From: Paratinospora sagittata
Taxonomy: Eukaryota; Streptophyta; Magnoliopsida; Ranunculales; Menispermaceae
DNA length: 64,000 bases
Assembly: GCA_035771175.1 (NCBI GenBank)
Contig: CM069608.1
Location: 27,893,019 to 27,957,018 of the forward strand
Direction: 5' to 3'
The stretch's first letter is position 1. Each line of letters begins with the position of its first letter. Made by a program: the position numbers and the translations under genes. The notes beneath the pieces are model-generated. The model ran no database searches. It saw nothing but the letters and a program-made list of their open reading frames with translations, and was not told the DNA's origin. This document shows, in pieces, positions 23,401 to 34,609 of this stretch.

Positions 23401-25410
23401 GAAGAACCATCCGCGACCATGAGCACACACGCGTACTCCACCTTGACATACGTGCGACCCAGCCGAACTATCGGCTCTAATACCACTTGTTGGGCGCACC
23501 TAGATCTCTACTAGTACCGACATTGTCCCCAACTTAACCACCTTTGGGCCTAGGTGTGGGGTTTTACTCTAAAAGGTCTCGGTACTAATGAGGGTGAGAT
23601 CCCAACTTATATTCCATGTGATGAACATGCCCATATTCGATATAGGACTATTGTTTCGATCCACACATACCCAACATCTTGTGCGTTGTGTACATTTCCT
23701 TTGGCCCTTTTTCTTGATGCTTAGAAAGACCCTTGCAAATTACAATTTGTTCATTTCAATCTAAATTTATCTCATTTACATTTTTCAATGTTTCAACTTC
23801 TTATATTTCTCGAAGCACAAGATTAGAAATTTTAGAAAGAAAAATACAATTAACCAATCATGAAACTTTCTCATTCATTGAGAAGCTAAAATGTATTTTT
23901 TTTCTACTTAAATTTAGTTACCCAAAAACTTAGTTCTTTTCTCCTACTCTTTCTAAAAATCAAGTTGTTGACAATTGCAAACAAATAATGAAGTTCAAAA
24001 CTATCTTCTATGCAACAAGGACCTAAAGTTCCTAATAATTTATTGGTCTATAATATGTTGGTGCAAAAATACCGAAATGATGACGATGATGATGCAATAT
24101 ATATTATTTCCAGAAAAAGGAAAAACTTCATGTGCATTGGAGCAGTAGAAGTAGAACAAGCAAACCCATTCTATGGTTGTTCTATCCCTCCTGGACAAGT
24201 ATAACTATAGGGTAGTCTGATTTTCTTTACGAAATCAAATGTTGGTAATAAAGAAATAACATGCTAAAATACTAAGTTTAATAGAAATGTGAATTTCAAG
24301 ATGGATATGCCAAAAAACATTGAAAATAATAATAAAAGCAAAAATAGTTGAGAAATAGTAGGAGTAGCCCTAACCGTAGATAAAATGAGATAGAAGACCA
24401 TTAAATGTACTAGCTAAGAAGAGTAACTTATTAATAATTTGACTAAGGTTAGGGATGGAGAAAGACCTAAAATAATACGGGTAGAAATAATTAAGAAAGA
24501 TATAAATATTTGTAATATAATTGCTGACATAACTCTTGATAAAGCATATTGTAGGAAAAGGTTTTGTTCAGTTGAGTTGAGTATAGTCTTGATTTACTTA
24601 ATTCACTTTAATCCCCCTTTCAATTTCTTTAATTGCCGGGCCGAAATTCTTATCAGGTTTGTAACATACATCAAACCTACCTTTTACCTAAATTAACAAC
24701 AAATATTGAAATACGATGAAACTACAAAACCACATATATATAATTAGCTAGGTTTGAAGATCTCACTTGTCTAGGATGAACAATGTGGTGTTTTCTGGAT
24801 CCTTGAACTTCAAACCCAGCTTCTTCAAGAACCCCGACTTGTTGTCGCCTTTGTAAAAAATCGAAACCGCCTTCTTCTTCAATCCTCTAATATCTGGACT
24901 ACCCACCTCTCTAAAATCCACTGGTGACCTTATATCAAGCAATTGGGCATTAGCTTCTTCCCCCAATTTAGCATAAGCATTTCTTGCAGATTCAATCCCC
25001 CAAGCCTTAGGTTTCTTCAAAACCTGAGATAAAACCAATGGAACCACCAAAACCACTGCTCCTCCAATCACAATTCCAGGATTCTCTGTTCCAAAATTAA
25101 CCACAGAATCAACAAACCCATTAAAATCAAACTCAAAACTACCTCCAGATGATGAGGAGCTAGTAGCAGCAGATTGCTCTAGGGCTTCTTCATATGTAAG
25201 AGCTCTTGCAACTCCAGCATTAAGAACAGAAGATAAAACCAAAAACTTTTCTTTGATTCTTCTTAAATTTACTGGGTTTGGTTCAAAAGTACTGAATTTT
25301 GGAAATTTGCGCTGGGAAATTTGCTTGTTATTCCTGTGTTGTGTTCTACTGTGTTGTTGAAGAACAGAAACTGGAGTGAAGCTGCTTGATGCTGCATTGA
25401 GAACCTCCAT
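20416..25410 (-). CDS. TROL: Thylakoid rhodanese-like protein TROL (STR4-type), eight exons, frameshifted in exon 7
   Basis: Minus-strand exons inferred by phase and GT-AG: 24767-25410, 22011-22113, 21804-21890, 21432-21506, 21252-21326, 20963-21043, 20563-20771, 20416-20463. The product would be about 440 aa if exon 7 were in frame. Order: chloroplast transit-like N-terminus; membrane segment [20 protein letters not shown]; rhodanese domain ([20 protein letters not shown] to [12 protein letters not shown]), where the active loop reads LDGNSE with no catalytic Cys; second membrane segment ([18 protein letters not shown]); a stromal linker; and a C-terminal [20 protein letters not shown] tail. 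This matches Arabidopsis TROL, the thylakoid protein that docks ferredoxin-NADP+ reductase through its C-terminal ITEP motif (family knowledge). Exon 7 is 209 bp, but both flanking phases require 210: one base is missing at a run of four T (20678-20681 on the plus strand). Translation as it stands would stop about 20 codons later and lose the tail. Confidence 0.93.
23116..23676 (-). mobile_element. Complete TRIM retrotransposon in TROL intron 1
   Basis: Two direct 188/189-bp repeats, 23116-23303 and 23488-23676, each start TGTTGGG and end CCCAACA. They flank about 184 bp with no ORF of note. On the minus strand the inner edge of the right-hand repeat is followed by AGTGGTATTAGAGCC, a tRNA-Met primer site, and the other inner edge is AAGGTGGAGATT, a polypurine tract. 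Together these define a terminal-repeat retrotransposon in miniature on the minus strand, 561 bp. The flanks CCTTG (23111-23115) and TCTTG (23677-23681) are a one-mismatch 5-bp duplication. It lies within the 2.65-kb intron 1 and shares its family with 28438-29554 and 57933-58110. Confidence 0.9.
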
Positions 25411-25818
25411 GCAGTAACTTTTTTATTTAATTAGCCGAAATTAGGAATTGGGTACTCAAAAATCTGATTCTAGAGCCTCAAATTCCATCAGAAATTGAAG
25501 GGTTGTTGTTGCTGTTCTTCAAGTTATTGACTTTTCTTTTGTTTTTTTTTTTTTTTTTCTCCCTGTTGATGGTTGAAAAAAGATGGAGAGAGCACTAAGG
25601 TTGAGATGAAAGGCTCAGCAGGAGCTTGAGTGTTCTTGAGTGTGGCCACCTGGGTGCTGAGGTGGTAAAGGTTGGACTTTGAACCAATGAGATGATGACA
25701 GTTGGATATGGATAGACGTTCAATCAGAATTTTTGCAAGATTGTATGGCTGAGAAACGTCTACATAGCACAAGTTGGCATTTTTGATGTACTTAATTTGC
25801 CTAATTGCTGTACACATG
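25411..25818 (-). promoter_or_regulatory. TROL 5' UTR and proximal promoter region
   Basis: This stretch lies directly upstream of the TROL ATG on the minus strand. It contains a T-run (25545-25560), an A-run on the gene's strand, as is common in plant 5' UTRs, and beyond 25818 it is interrupted by a Mutator-like element. No clear TATA box could be fixed by eye. Basis is position only. Confidence 0.4.
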
Positions 25819-25979
25819 TACTACGCCCGGATTTTTTACATGATTACTCTTCAAAAAAAGAATAATTTTACAAATGCCATCCCCTTAAAAATAATGTCAC
25901 ATTTGCCACATTTTACTGTTCACTGCACAGTCAGCGCACCAAACAAGCGCCACGTCGGCTCAGAGGTGGAATTTTTTTA

Positions 25980-26142
25980 AGTGGAAGGGAAGGCGTCTTT
26001 TGAAAAGACGTCTTCCCTTCCACTTAAAAAAAAATTATTGTGAAGGGAATGCGTCTTTTGAAAAGACGCATTCCCTTCACCTAAGGGAAGGCGTTTTTTT
26101 AAGTTGAAGGGAAGGCGTCTTTTCAAAAGACGCTTTCCTTTC
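25980..26142. repeat. Cluster of short perfect/near-perfect palindromes inside the MULE
   Basis: Three hairpin-forming units of about 40 bp occur at 25980-26024, 26041-26079 and 26104-26142. All are built on (G)GCGTCTTTTGAAAAGACG(C) or its CTTTTCAAAAG variant, with GGAAGGGAAG arms. A fourth lies at 26715-26758 in the right TIR. Symmetrical arms are nearly perfect in the first two. Confidence 0.88.
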
Positions 26143-26159
26143 ATAAATATTTTTTTTTA

Positions 26160-26700
26160 CATCTCTTTAATCATTTTAAACTGTTCATGGTCGTTGATTA
26201 ACTATATCTAGATATATATCTTTCCAGTTTCAGCTTTAGAAGAACCTTTCAAAGCAAATCCGAAACAGATCGATTCATCTCACCCTTCCCGCCAACTAAC
26301 ATTTCTTTCTTCTTCTATTTTATTTTGTTTTAGTTTATTTTTTTATTTTTTTATCCAAGGTTGGCTCTTCTCACAGATCCAAATGCTCTTCTTTTTGTGA
26401 TCAGTTCTTCCTTCTTTTTCTTTTTTCTTTTTTAATTTAATTTCTTATTTTAACCTTTTTTTTTTTTTTTCTGGGCATGCTAATGGATGCAGAAATTCTG
26501 GTTTTTTTTTTTTGGCTCTGGATTGAAGTTTATTTGTAAAGATGGAGGTTGAGTACCAAGAGGTGAGTTTTCTGTTTTTGTTTTTGTGAATAATCCTTAG
26601 ATTATGGGATTGTTGGGTGTAATCTGAAGTGTTTTTTTTTATGTGGGAATTGAGAAGGAGTATATAAGGAATTTCAAGAGGAGTTCATCTGTTTACATGC
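26160..26700 (+). pseudogene. Probable captured host-gene 5' fragment in the MULE
   Basis: Between the TIRs is a stretch that looks like the start of a plant gene: pyrimidine-rich leader sequence (26300-26520), then a start codon at 26542 opening seven codons, MEVEYQE, followed at once by GTGAGT (26563), a strong splice-donor consensus, and T-rich intron-like sequence. The rest of the gene is absent. This is inference from composition and signals; I do not recognise the parent gene. Confidence 0.5.
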
Positions 26701-26930
26701 AGATGGAAATATTTGTGAAAGGGAAGACGTCTTTTCAAAAGACGCCTTTCCTTCCACTTAAAAAAATTTCACCTCCGCGTCGACGTGGCGCTTGTTTGGT
26801 GCGCTGACTGTGCGATGACTGTGTAGTGAACAGTAAAATGTGACAAATGTGACATTATTTTTGAGGGGATAGCATTTATAAAATTATTCTTTTTTTAAAG
26901 GATAATCATGTAAAAAATCCTACTACGCCC

Positions 26931-27329
26931 CATGTACATGTACTTCACTATTTTTAATAAGAGCAAATTAAAAGGAAAAAATATGCATTAAGTGAAATAT
27001 AAGTAGTTTTATTATTTACAAGTAATGATATGAAAAAAGTATTTCTAAAGAAGTTACATTTTATTGAAAAGAGAAATGCTATATAAATTAAAAAGTATCT
27101 ATAAAATGAAAAGCCTTTTCTCAACTTGAATTATCTTGAAAAGATTGAGTAATTATATTAGTTAGTAGGCATTTTTTATTATTTAATAAAATTAAGTTAA
27201 ATGATAGTATTAGTAAAAAAAAAATTAACCATACTTTTTAAAAATCATAAACTAGTCATGTCAGAAGTGTTCCACGAGGCCAAAGTGGTTTCCACTCAAA
27301 TTATTAAACAAGCTAAATAAAAGTTGAAT

Positions 27330-27401
<72 letters not shown>

Positions 27402-28437
27402 TAGATAAGTCCTAAAAGGAAGTAAGATGTTTAGAAAGGAGTTTTAAAAAATTTTGAAGAAAATATCTTCTTATACTAAATAATAAATATAAAATACAAT
27501 AGAGGGATTTTTATTTATTTTTAATTTTGTTCAAGAGGAGCCACACTCCCCAAAGGGAACATAGGTACCAAGAAACACACCAAAATAAATATAAAAAATA
27601 TAAGGAACAAGTTGACCCCTTAAATAACATGGGTTTTTAAGTTATAAGCCGAGGCAACCTAACTTTGGATATGCTTGCAAAAAAGAGAGCTCATGGGTCC
27701 ATGCATCATGTTTCAAATTACATTTATTTTTGTACCTAAAGAAGATTAAAATATTGTCCACCTATGTAGATGGAAATATTAATGACCACCATATCAAGTA
27801 GTGATTTGCATTAAACGGATTTATTTGGGTTAGCAAGAAAATACTTATTATCCCTAAATAAAAAAATAAAAAAGTTTAATATCAGCACTAATATTGATGG
27901 ATTATTGAATGTTTTGTCCTTACATGATGATTTGGAAGGTAATCCCTTTCTATGGGTCCATTATTGAGATGTTGAATGCACCTTTGGAGTAGTTTTCATT
28001 CATTAGAAATTTCGTACTTAGAGATAAGATTTCCAAGAATTTAAAGTAAAGATGTCAAACATATGCCTATACTTCATTGGCAATTCATATGGTACAAATG
28101 AATAGCCACATCAAGATATTGAAATAATCAAACCGGCCATGTGAAACTCAACGTGCAAGATGATTATGTTGTAGAGAAAAAGTTGAACGTCCTCTTAGAA
28201 ATTTCTTCAAATTCTCCTTATGTGTGGTCCCTTTCAAGAACTTGTTTGATAATGGTATCTAAAACAAATGTGCAATGCAAGAAAAAAAAAAAAAAAAAAA
28301 ACTAAGAATCACAAAGAAACAAGAATAAAAAAAGAAAGATAATAAATCCATAACATATAAAATCTTAGGTAGCTCATTGAAATTGGTTACGTCCATAGAG
28401 GTTAAGATTTCACTATTGACCAAATCAATACAAGACA
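26931..28437. other. AT-rich intergenic region
   Basis: No gene, RNA or complete element is recognised. It contains a long (TA)n microsatellite (27333-27399) followed by GATAGATAG, and an A-run (28282-28301). Confidence 0.6.
27333..27399. repeat. (TA)n microsatellite
   Basis: About 67 bp of uninterrupted alternating A and T, ending in two GATA units. Confidence 0.97.
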
Positions 28438-29554
28438 TGTTGGGCGGGCTTGGATCTCTATTAGTACTAATATTATCTCCAACTTAATTATTTTTAGGGT
28501 CAAATGAGAGGTTTTACTCTAAAAGGCATCGGTACTAACGAAAGTGAGATCTCAACTTATATTTTATGTGGTGAACATACTCATATCCAATGTGGGACTA
28601 CTATTTTGGTCCACACATACCCAACAAATATCAACCTTTAACCAAAATCCAACTTCATCACAATCACACCACACGATTCATGTCAGATCAACTGTCGCCA
28701 TAATCTCGAAGAAGAGGAACTTGAGGAACCATCCATGATCGTGAGTACACCCGAAGCTCCACCTTGACATACATGCATCCCAGCAGAATCATCGGCTCTG
28801 ATACCACTTGTTAGACTTGTCTAGATCTTTATTAGTATCGATATTGTCCCTAACTTAACCACCTTTGGGCCCAAGTGTGGGTTTTACTCTAAAAGGCTTC
28901 GGTACTAATGAGGGTGAGATCCCAACTTATATTTCATGTGATGAACATGCCCATATTTGATGTGGGACTATTATTTCGATCCACACATACCCAACAAATC
29001 CCCACCTTAAATCGAAATCCAACTTTTATTCCGATCACACCGCACGATCCATGTCAGATCAACCATCACCATCATCTTGAGAAGGAGCAACTCGAGGAAC
29101 CATCTGCGACCATGAGCACACCTGCATGCTCCACCTTGACATACATGCGGTGTGATCGTGATGAAGTTGAATTTCGGTCCAAGGTGGAGATTTGTTGGGT
29201 ATGTGTGGATTGAAATAATAGTCTCACATCAGATTTAGACAAGTTCATCACATGAAATATAAGTTGGGATCTCACCGTCATTAGTACCAAGGCCTTTTCG
29301 AGTAAAACCTCACACTTAGGCCCAAAGGTGGTTAAGTTTGAGACAATATCGGTACTAATAGAGATTCAGGCTCGCCCAACAAGTGGTATCAAAGTCGATG
29401 GATTGGTTGGGACGTACGAATGTCAAGGTGGAGCAAGTAGGTGTGTTCATGGTCCTGGATGGTCCTCGAGTTCCTCTTCCTCGAGATGATGGCAACAGTT
29501 GATTTGACATGGATCGTACAGTGTGATCGTCACGAAGTTTGATCTGACATACCT
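28438..29554. mobile_element. Multimeric and partly inverted TRIM cluster
   Basis: Same family as 23116-23676. Minus-strand LTRs at 28438-28626 and 28809-28996 flank an internal segment (28627-28808). A second minus-strand internal segment (28997 to about 29150) is joined head-on to a plus-strand copy: polypurine tract near 29180-29190, LTR 29193-29381, primer site GTGGTATCAAAG at 29383, and internal segment to 29554. The order is LTR-internal-LTR-internal-(inversion)-LTR-internal. The final segment is cut by a copia LTR at 29555. Only short, broken ORFs are present. Confidence 0.85.
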
Positions 29555-29930
29555 TGTTGGAGATAAATCAGAAAGGTAATTCTTCTAAAAGCTTTTGTAA
29601 TGTGTTATAATTTAGTTAGGGTTGTTTGTATGCTGGTCGCTCTCTGTTATAACAGTTAGACAATTAGTTGTTTGTTATGAAGTCAGTTACTCATCTAACG
29701 GTGATCAAGAGTTAGTTATCAATGTATAGCTGAGATTAATCTTGTAACTTGTATACATCAATTAGAAGTGATCAATAATAGATGCTGGAAAAGCTTCCTG
29801 ATAAAACTCTTTTTACTCTCTCTATTATCAAAGAAGCTTCAGCAAGCTCTTTGATCTGAGTTTTGTTCTTTTGAATTTTGTGTTTCGTTTCTATGTGAAT
29901 TTCATTAGTTTAAACTTTTACATAATATCA
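29555..29930 (+). repeat. 5' LTR of the deleted copia element
   Basis: It aligns with 34273-34609 over shared blocks such as GTTATAACAGTTAGA, TTAGTTGTTTGTTATGAAGTC and CAAGCTCTTTGAT. It is slightly longer than its partner owing to an insertion of about 40 bp (CTGGAAAAGCTTCC... region near 29783-29830). The end is placed by alignment and is uncertain by a few bases. Confidence 0.85.
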
Positions 29931-30447
29931 GAGCTAGATTGATAAACGCCAAAATGGTTTCAACCTTAACCGATTTCCTCTTTTCTTCATCCATCACTCG
30001 GTGCTGTGGCCCCGCTTCCTGGCACCGTGACACCATTCTACACATTTTGTAGACTTAGCTAATTTTCCACCTATTCTTGACTTTTATTCTTCATGTTTCT
30101 TCTTTGCCTCTTCTTGCACGGGTTTCCATCATTCAGGTCCATGACTAACACATCTAAACACCTACAAAACAAAACAAATTTAATTAGTAACACACTTAAA
30201 ACATAAAATGAATCAAATTATAAACTACCAAACCGAAATAATGCGTGAAAAACCAAATTAATCCTAAACTAACAAATGCATCAAAACTAACATAAATACA
30301 TGAAACTTATGCACGAAATGTCCTAAAACACACTTAAAACATGCTCTAAAACCTATCTAAATATGCAACTCAACACTTGTTAACTACTTCCTAGGTTTTG
30401 AAGCTACAAAGAACTCCCAAGAACTTTTTCCTACTCAGTCAAAGAAC

Positions 30448-33400
30448 AGTCATGACTTGCTTGCCAGGACTAATATGTTGAATTGTAAACCTTGCTCTAT
30501 TCTAGTTTGTGCTAGTACCAAACTGTCTGCTAAAGAGGGAGAGTCATTTCAAGGTGCTCCATTGTATATAATTGTCATTGGTACTCTTCAATATCTCACA
30601 AACACAAGACCTGAAATGGTTGCAAATAAACTTAGTAAGTTTATTTCTACTCCAACTTCTATCCATTGAACTGCTTGCAAACGTGTCTTGCGATATCTAA
30701 AAGGCACACTCTATCATGGCTTGTTGTGTGCACCATCTTCTTCTATTCAGCTGGAGGATTTTTGGGATGCAGATTGGGCTAGCTCCCCAGATGGTCGCAA
30801 GTCTAGTACAAGTGGCTTGTGTGTTTACTTAGAAGGTAATCTCATTGTATGGAGTTCAAAAAAACAATCGGTCGTGGCTCGTAGTAGTATTGAGGCAGAA
30901 TATCGTTCCTTGGCTCAAGCTTCATTAGAGTTAATTTGACTTTAGTCCTTGCTTGCTGAACTTGAGATTCCTCTTTCTCGTTGTCCTATTTTGTGGTGTG
31001 ATAACATGGGAGCAAAAGCTTTGGCTCAAAATCCTGTATTTCATTCACGAACCAAACACATGTGGTAGATGTCCATTTTGTTCGTGATAGAGTAGCTGCT
31101 GGTCAGCTAGATGTTAGACACATTTCTTGTAACGCCCCGGAATTTCTTCCGCCTAGCCCAATATCTTAACCCTTGTGTGCCCAACTATATGTGCCAATTG
31201 TGTTGTGTGTTGTTTGATAATGTATATTATGTGTGTTGTAAGTGTTTATTATGAAGTTTTATTAAAATTTGAATGAACCAGCGAAATACCCTTATGTCAC
31301 ACACGTGAAAGTAGTTCATTTTGGATGAACCTAGAAATTGGCCTTATATCATCTACGTGAAATTAGTTCAATTTGTGGGATGATGGAGAAAAAGAGAAGT
31401 TGGGTGATTTTGATGCTCCAAGTTGCTTCAAGGTGAGATTCTTTCAATTCCTTCCATGAAATCTCTTTTTAACTTAAGTTCTAGCTTTCTAATAGTGTAA
31501 ATCTCACCATGGGTTTTTAGATTTGGGAGAGACCTAACTTATGGTTGGCTTGTATGTGCTAATATGAACTTGATAATGGTGGATTAAAGAATCCTAGACC
31601 AAAACCCATGCCAAATGAGTGATTTTCACACTCTTTGACTCGATTTTGATGTTGTATGGGATTAAGGTTTTGATGGAAATCCTACGAACCGAGATGTATG
31701 CCTAGGATTTGGATTCCTAAGGTGATTTGAAACACTTTGGTGGCATTGCCCCAATTTTTTTTGAGAAATTGAGGGTGTTCCATATTAGAGACCTAATCCT
31801 AGAAAGTTGACATTGGGCATTCCAAATGGAGTGCATGTGACTTATGTTGGTTAAATTGACATGTTTAGGTGATTGGAAATGTTAATTTGGGGATTCCCAT
31901 GATGTGGCCTTGTGACTAGTTCATTTATGCCCTATGTTCAATTGTAGAGATTTTCTCCAATTTAGGAGAAATAATGTAATTGCCTTAAAAATGGTTAATT
32001 GTAGTGAAATATGTCTAATTGGACATAAAATGGGTTAATTGATGTTGTAATTGACCCATAAAGACCCTAATGAGACCTAGGCCTAATGTTGAGACTTTAC
32101 CCAATTTGGGGCTTTTAGTGCATTTGGTTTGAATTTAACAAATTGGGGTGGAATATAGTTAATTAAACATGAATTGAGTTGAATTATGCTTAATTGAGCA
32201 TGAATTGGGTTTCATGTTAATTTGTATTGATTCTACATGGCCTAAACATTGTAGGGATTTTTTCTCAATTTTGAGGATGTTGTGTATTTAAGTCCTAATT
32301 AGAGAACTTTGATGAATTGTGAAAATTTTATGGCTAATTAAGGAGGGAAATGATGGAATTAACTATACTAATGGTATATGGACCTAGGCATTGTGTAATT
32401 ATGCAATTAGGCATGGTGGATGCCTATGGCTTAAATTTTATAATTCTTGTGTTTTATTATGGGCTTAGATGCTTATGGGCATGTGAGATTCAGGCACATG
32501 ATTGGTTGTAAGTTGTGTATTGACCATGTTAGAATTTGGTTATGATACATGCATTTTAGTTTGGATTGGGAATTATGGAACTGTGTAGTATTCCTACATA
32601 GATTATGATGGTGGTTGATGTAATTGGCCTAGTTGGCTATGTATGGATCTAAATTGACCATGTTGGGGATTAGACATGTGTGTGTTGAGTATATGATATA
32701 GGTCTTGGAAATGGATGTTTTGCATATATGGATAGTGATATGTATGAATTTATATGCATTTGTAGGATCTTGATTGGAATTGAGTATCTCTTGTGAGGGA
32801 ATAGAAATTGCTCTTATTGACTTGGTTGTAAGTAGACTTCATTTATATTTAATCTCTTATGTCATCATATTGGAAATTATATGTTGTATGTTTGAAGGCA
32901 TGAAATATATTTTAAATTGATATTACACATGGGTAAAACCCTGTGGACTTGCCTCTGAAAAAAGCGAAGTCTTAGGCCTGTTAAAGGAACCTAACTGGCT
33001 TAGTGATTGACAAAAACTACGCCCTTGTTTAGCAAGGCCGGTACACTAAGGAAGACTTTTGACCATGTCATAGGAAGGTTTTCAGAAATGAATGATCAAT
33101 GGATATTCTGTGTCTCGGATCATAGTGCTATGATGCTAGATCTCATGACCAAAGTCTGAACCAGAATATGGAAAAGAAATGTGAACATTCTATGTCCCGA
33201 ATCACAATATAATTGTGCGACTTCGAAGTGGAAGCTATGCCCCCACTGATCTAGAGGATATGAGGAGGATCTTCGGTGTGAGGTCATACGGCGAAAGGTT
33301 AGACTAGAACATGAGAATGAATATTGAATGAATAAGTCTGAGATCGTAGCGCTGCGGTGCTAGATCTCACAGTGCGAAAGGCCTGGACTAAAATGTGGAA

Positions 33401-34265
33401 GTGGAAGGTGATGGATTTTACCTGTGCATGAAATTTATGATGAATGCTTGATATTTATATGAGTTATATGTTTTTCATCTTCTTGTGGCATTATCATGCA
33501 TACATGGTATTTTATTGATGAGTATTGATGGCATATCTGAAATAAATTCATTGGGCATCGTTGGCTCGCTCTCATTCCCTTTTCACAGGATCTATAGCCT
33601 AGGATAAGGGCAAGGGAGTTATTATCCTTTGAAGACCTAGCTAGTGGAGGAGCTTAGCACAGATGTGAGGAGAGTTTTCTTTTTGTATGGTTTTTTGTAT
33701 GTTGTACACATCTATGTATATATTTCGTAATTTTGGAAACCTATGTATATGGTAATACTTAACTTATGAACTGAGTAGATGGTAAGGATGAATGGGTATG
33801 CACCCTTGATGTTGGGTTGCTCTATGGTTGGCCTTTGAGATTATGTGTTCATTTAGATGATGGGACTATGCTTTTAGACTTAGACTGATTATGATGGAAT
33901 GTGATTCATTTTGTCTATTGTGTAGACTTGAATTATTATGGATGAGTAGCGGTTGATTTTAGAACTGTCTAGTTTATCAGGTTGATGTTTGAAAAAAAAA
34001 ATGGGATTCTATGGAGAGTCTAGTTAAGGCTTGTATGGTTTCAATCATCCCATGGATGATGGGGTGGTTGGCGATGCCTATGTTAAGCATTTCGTCCCCG
34101 CATTCCACACGCTGTCCCCATGGGGTATAGTGGTCCGAGGTTAGGGGATGTCACATTTCTACTGATGATCAAATTGTTGATGTTTTCACCAAAGCACTCT
34201 CTACAGCTTGATTTACCTATCTCATTTCCAAACTGAACATAGTTTCTTCTCCTATGTCAGTTTGA
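30448..34265 (+). pseudogene. Copia pol remnant (RT end and RNase H), split by solo LTR
   Basis: Coding remnant 30448-31127 continues after the insert at 34161-34265. It includes the post-RT segment (IVIGTLQYLTNTRPE), RVLRYLKGTLYHGLL, and the RNase H core (DADWASSPDGRKSSTSG, VVARSSIEAEYRSLA near 30870-30920). After a frame change near 31060 comes the tail (FVRDRVAAGQLDVRHIS | TDDQIVDVFTKALS), whose two halves are separated exactly by the solo LTR. Stops near 30667 and 30937 show decay. A gag-like start (MVSTLTDFLFSSSIT) at 29953 soon ends; 30010-30447 holds nothing recognised. Confidence 0.88.
31128..34155 (+). mobile_element. 3-kb gypsy-type solo LTR inside copia RNase H
   Basis: It starts TGTAACGCCCCGG and ends GGATGTCACA, 3028 bp, flanked by a perfect 5-bp duplication TTTCT (31123-31127 and 34156-34160). 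Removing it restores the continuous copia RNase H tail, which proves the boundaries. There is no coding domain inside. An imperfect internal duplication (about 33118-33190 and 33342-33410) shares GCTAGATCTCA. The lack of internal sequence indicates LTR-LTR recombination. Confidence 0.93.
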
Positions 34266-34272
34266 GGAGGGT

Positions 34273-34609
34273 TGTTGGAAATAAAATAGAAACATAATTC
34301 TTCTAGAATCTTTTGTAATGTGTTATAATTTAGTTAAGGTTGTTTGTAGGCTGCAACTCTTTGTTATAACAGTTAGATAGTTAGTTGTTTGTTATGAAGT
34401 CAGTTACTAATCTAACGATAATCAAGAGTTAGTTATCAATGTGTGGCTGAGATTAATCTTGTAACTTTTTTATATACATCAAGAAGTGATCAATAACAGT
34501 TCTTCTCTCTATTAAAACTTCAACAAGCTCTTTGATTTGAGTTTTGTTTTGCTGAATTTTATGTTTCTTTTCTATGTGAATTTCATAAGTTTAAGCTTTT
34601 AACCCAACA
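34273..34609 (+). repeat. 3' LTR of the deleted copia element
   Basis: 337 bp, TGTTGGAAAT...AACCCAACA, with terminal TGTTGG/CCAACA inverted repeats. It is the counterpart of 29555-29930. Confidence 0.87.

Larger units (their letters stand above)
25829..26920. mobile_element. Mutator-like element with ~200-bp TIRs and 10-bp TSD (Pack-MULE candidate)
   Basis: Both ends begin GGATTTTTTACATGATTA read inward, and the near-identical terminal inverted repeats run about 200 bp (25829-26028 against 26715-26920). The same 10 bp, TACTACGCCC, flank both sides (25819-25828 and 26921-26930). Long TIRs plus 9-10-bp duplications are the hallmark of Mutator-superfamily elements. There is no transposase inside, so it is non-autonomous, 1092 bp. 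The high TIR similarity suggests a recent insertion. It lies about 420 bp upstream of the TROL start codon. Confidence 0.9.
29555..34609 (+). mobile_element. Internally deleted Ty1/copia element with nested solo LTR
   Basis: The 5' LTR is about 29555-29930 (starts TGTTGGAGATAAAT; followed by TATCAGAGC, part of a tRNA-Met primer site). The 3' LTR is 34273-34609 (starts TGTTGGAAATAAAAT, ends AACCCAACA) and is preceded by a GAGGAGGG purine tract. Only a gag-start remnant and the RT/RNase H end of pol remain between them. A 3-kb gypsy solo LTR sits in the RNase H tail. Flanks TACCT and AGCAT do not match, so the original insertion site has been rearranged. Confidence 0.85.

Noticed and set aside
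24439..24696. 85-codon plus-strand ORF in TROL intron 1
   Set aside because: Low-complexity AT-rich, antisense to an intron, no recognisable protein.
25980..26142. Regular short palindromic repeats resembling a CRISPR array
   Set aside because: Eukaryotic context, few units, no unique equal-length spacers, and they belong to the TIR region of a Mutator-like element.
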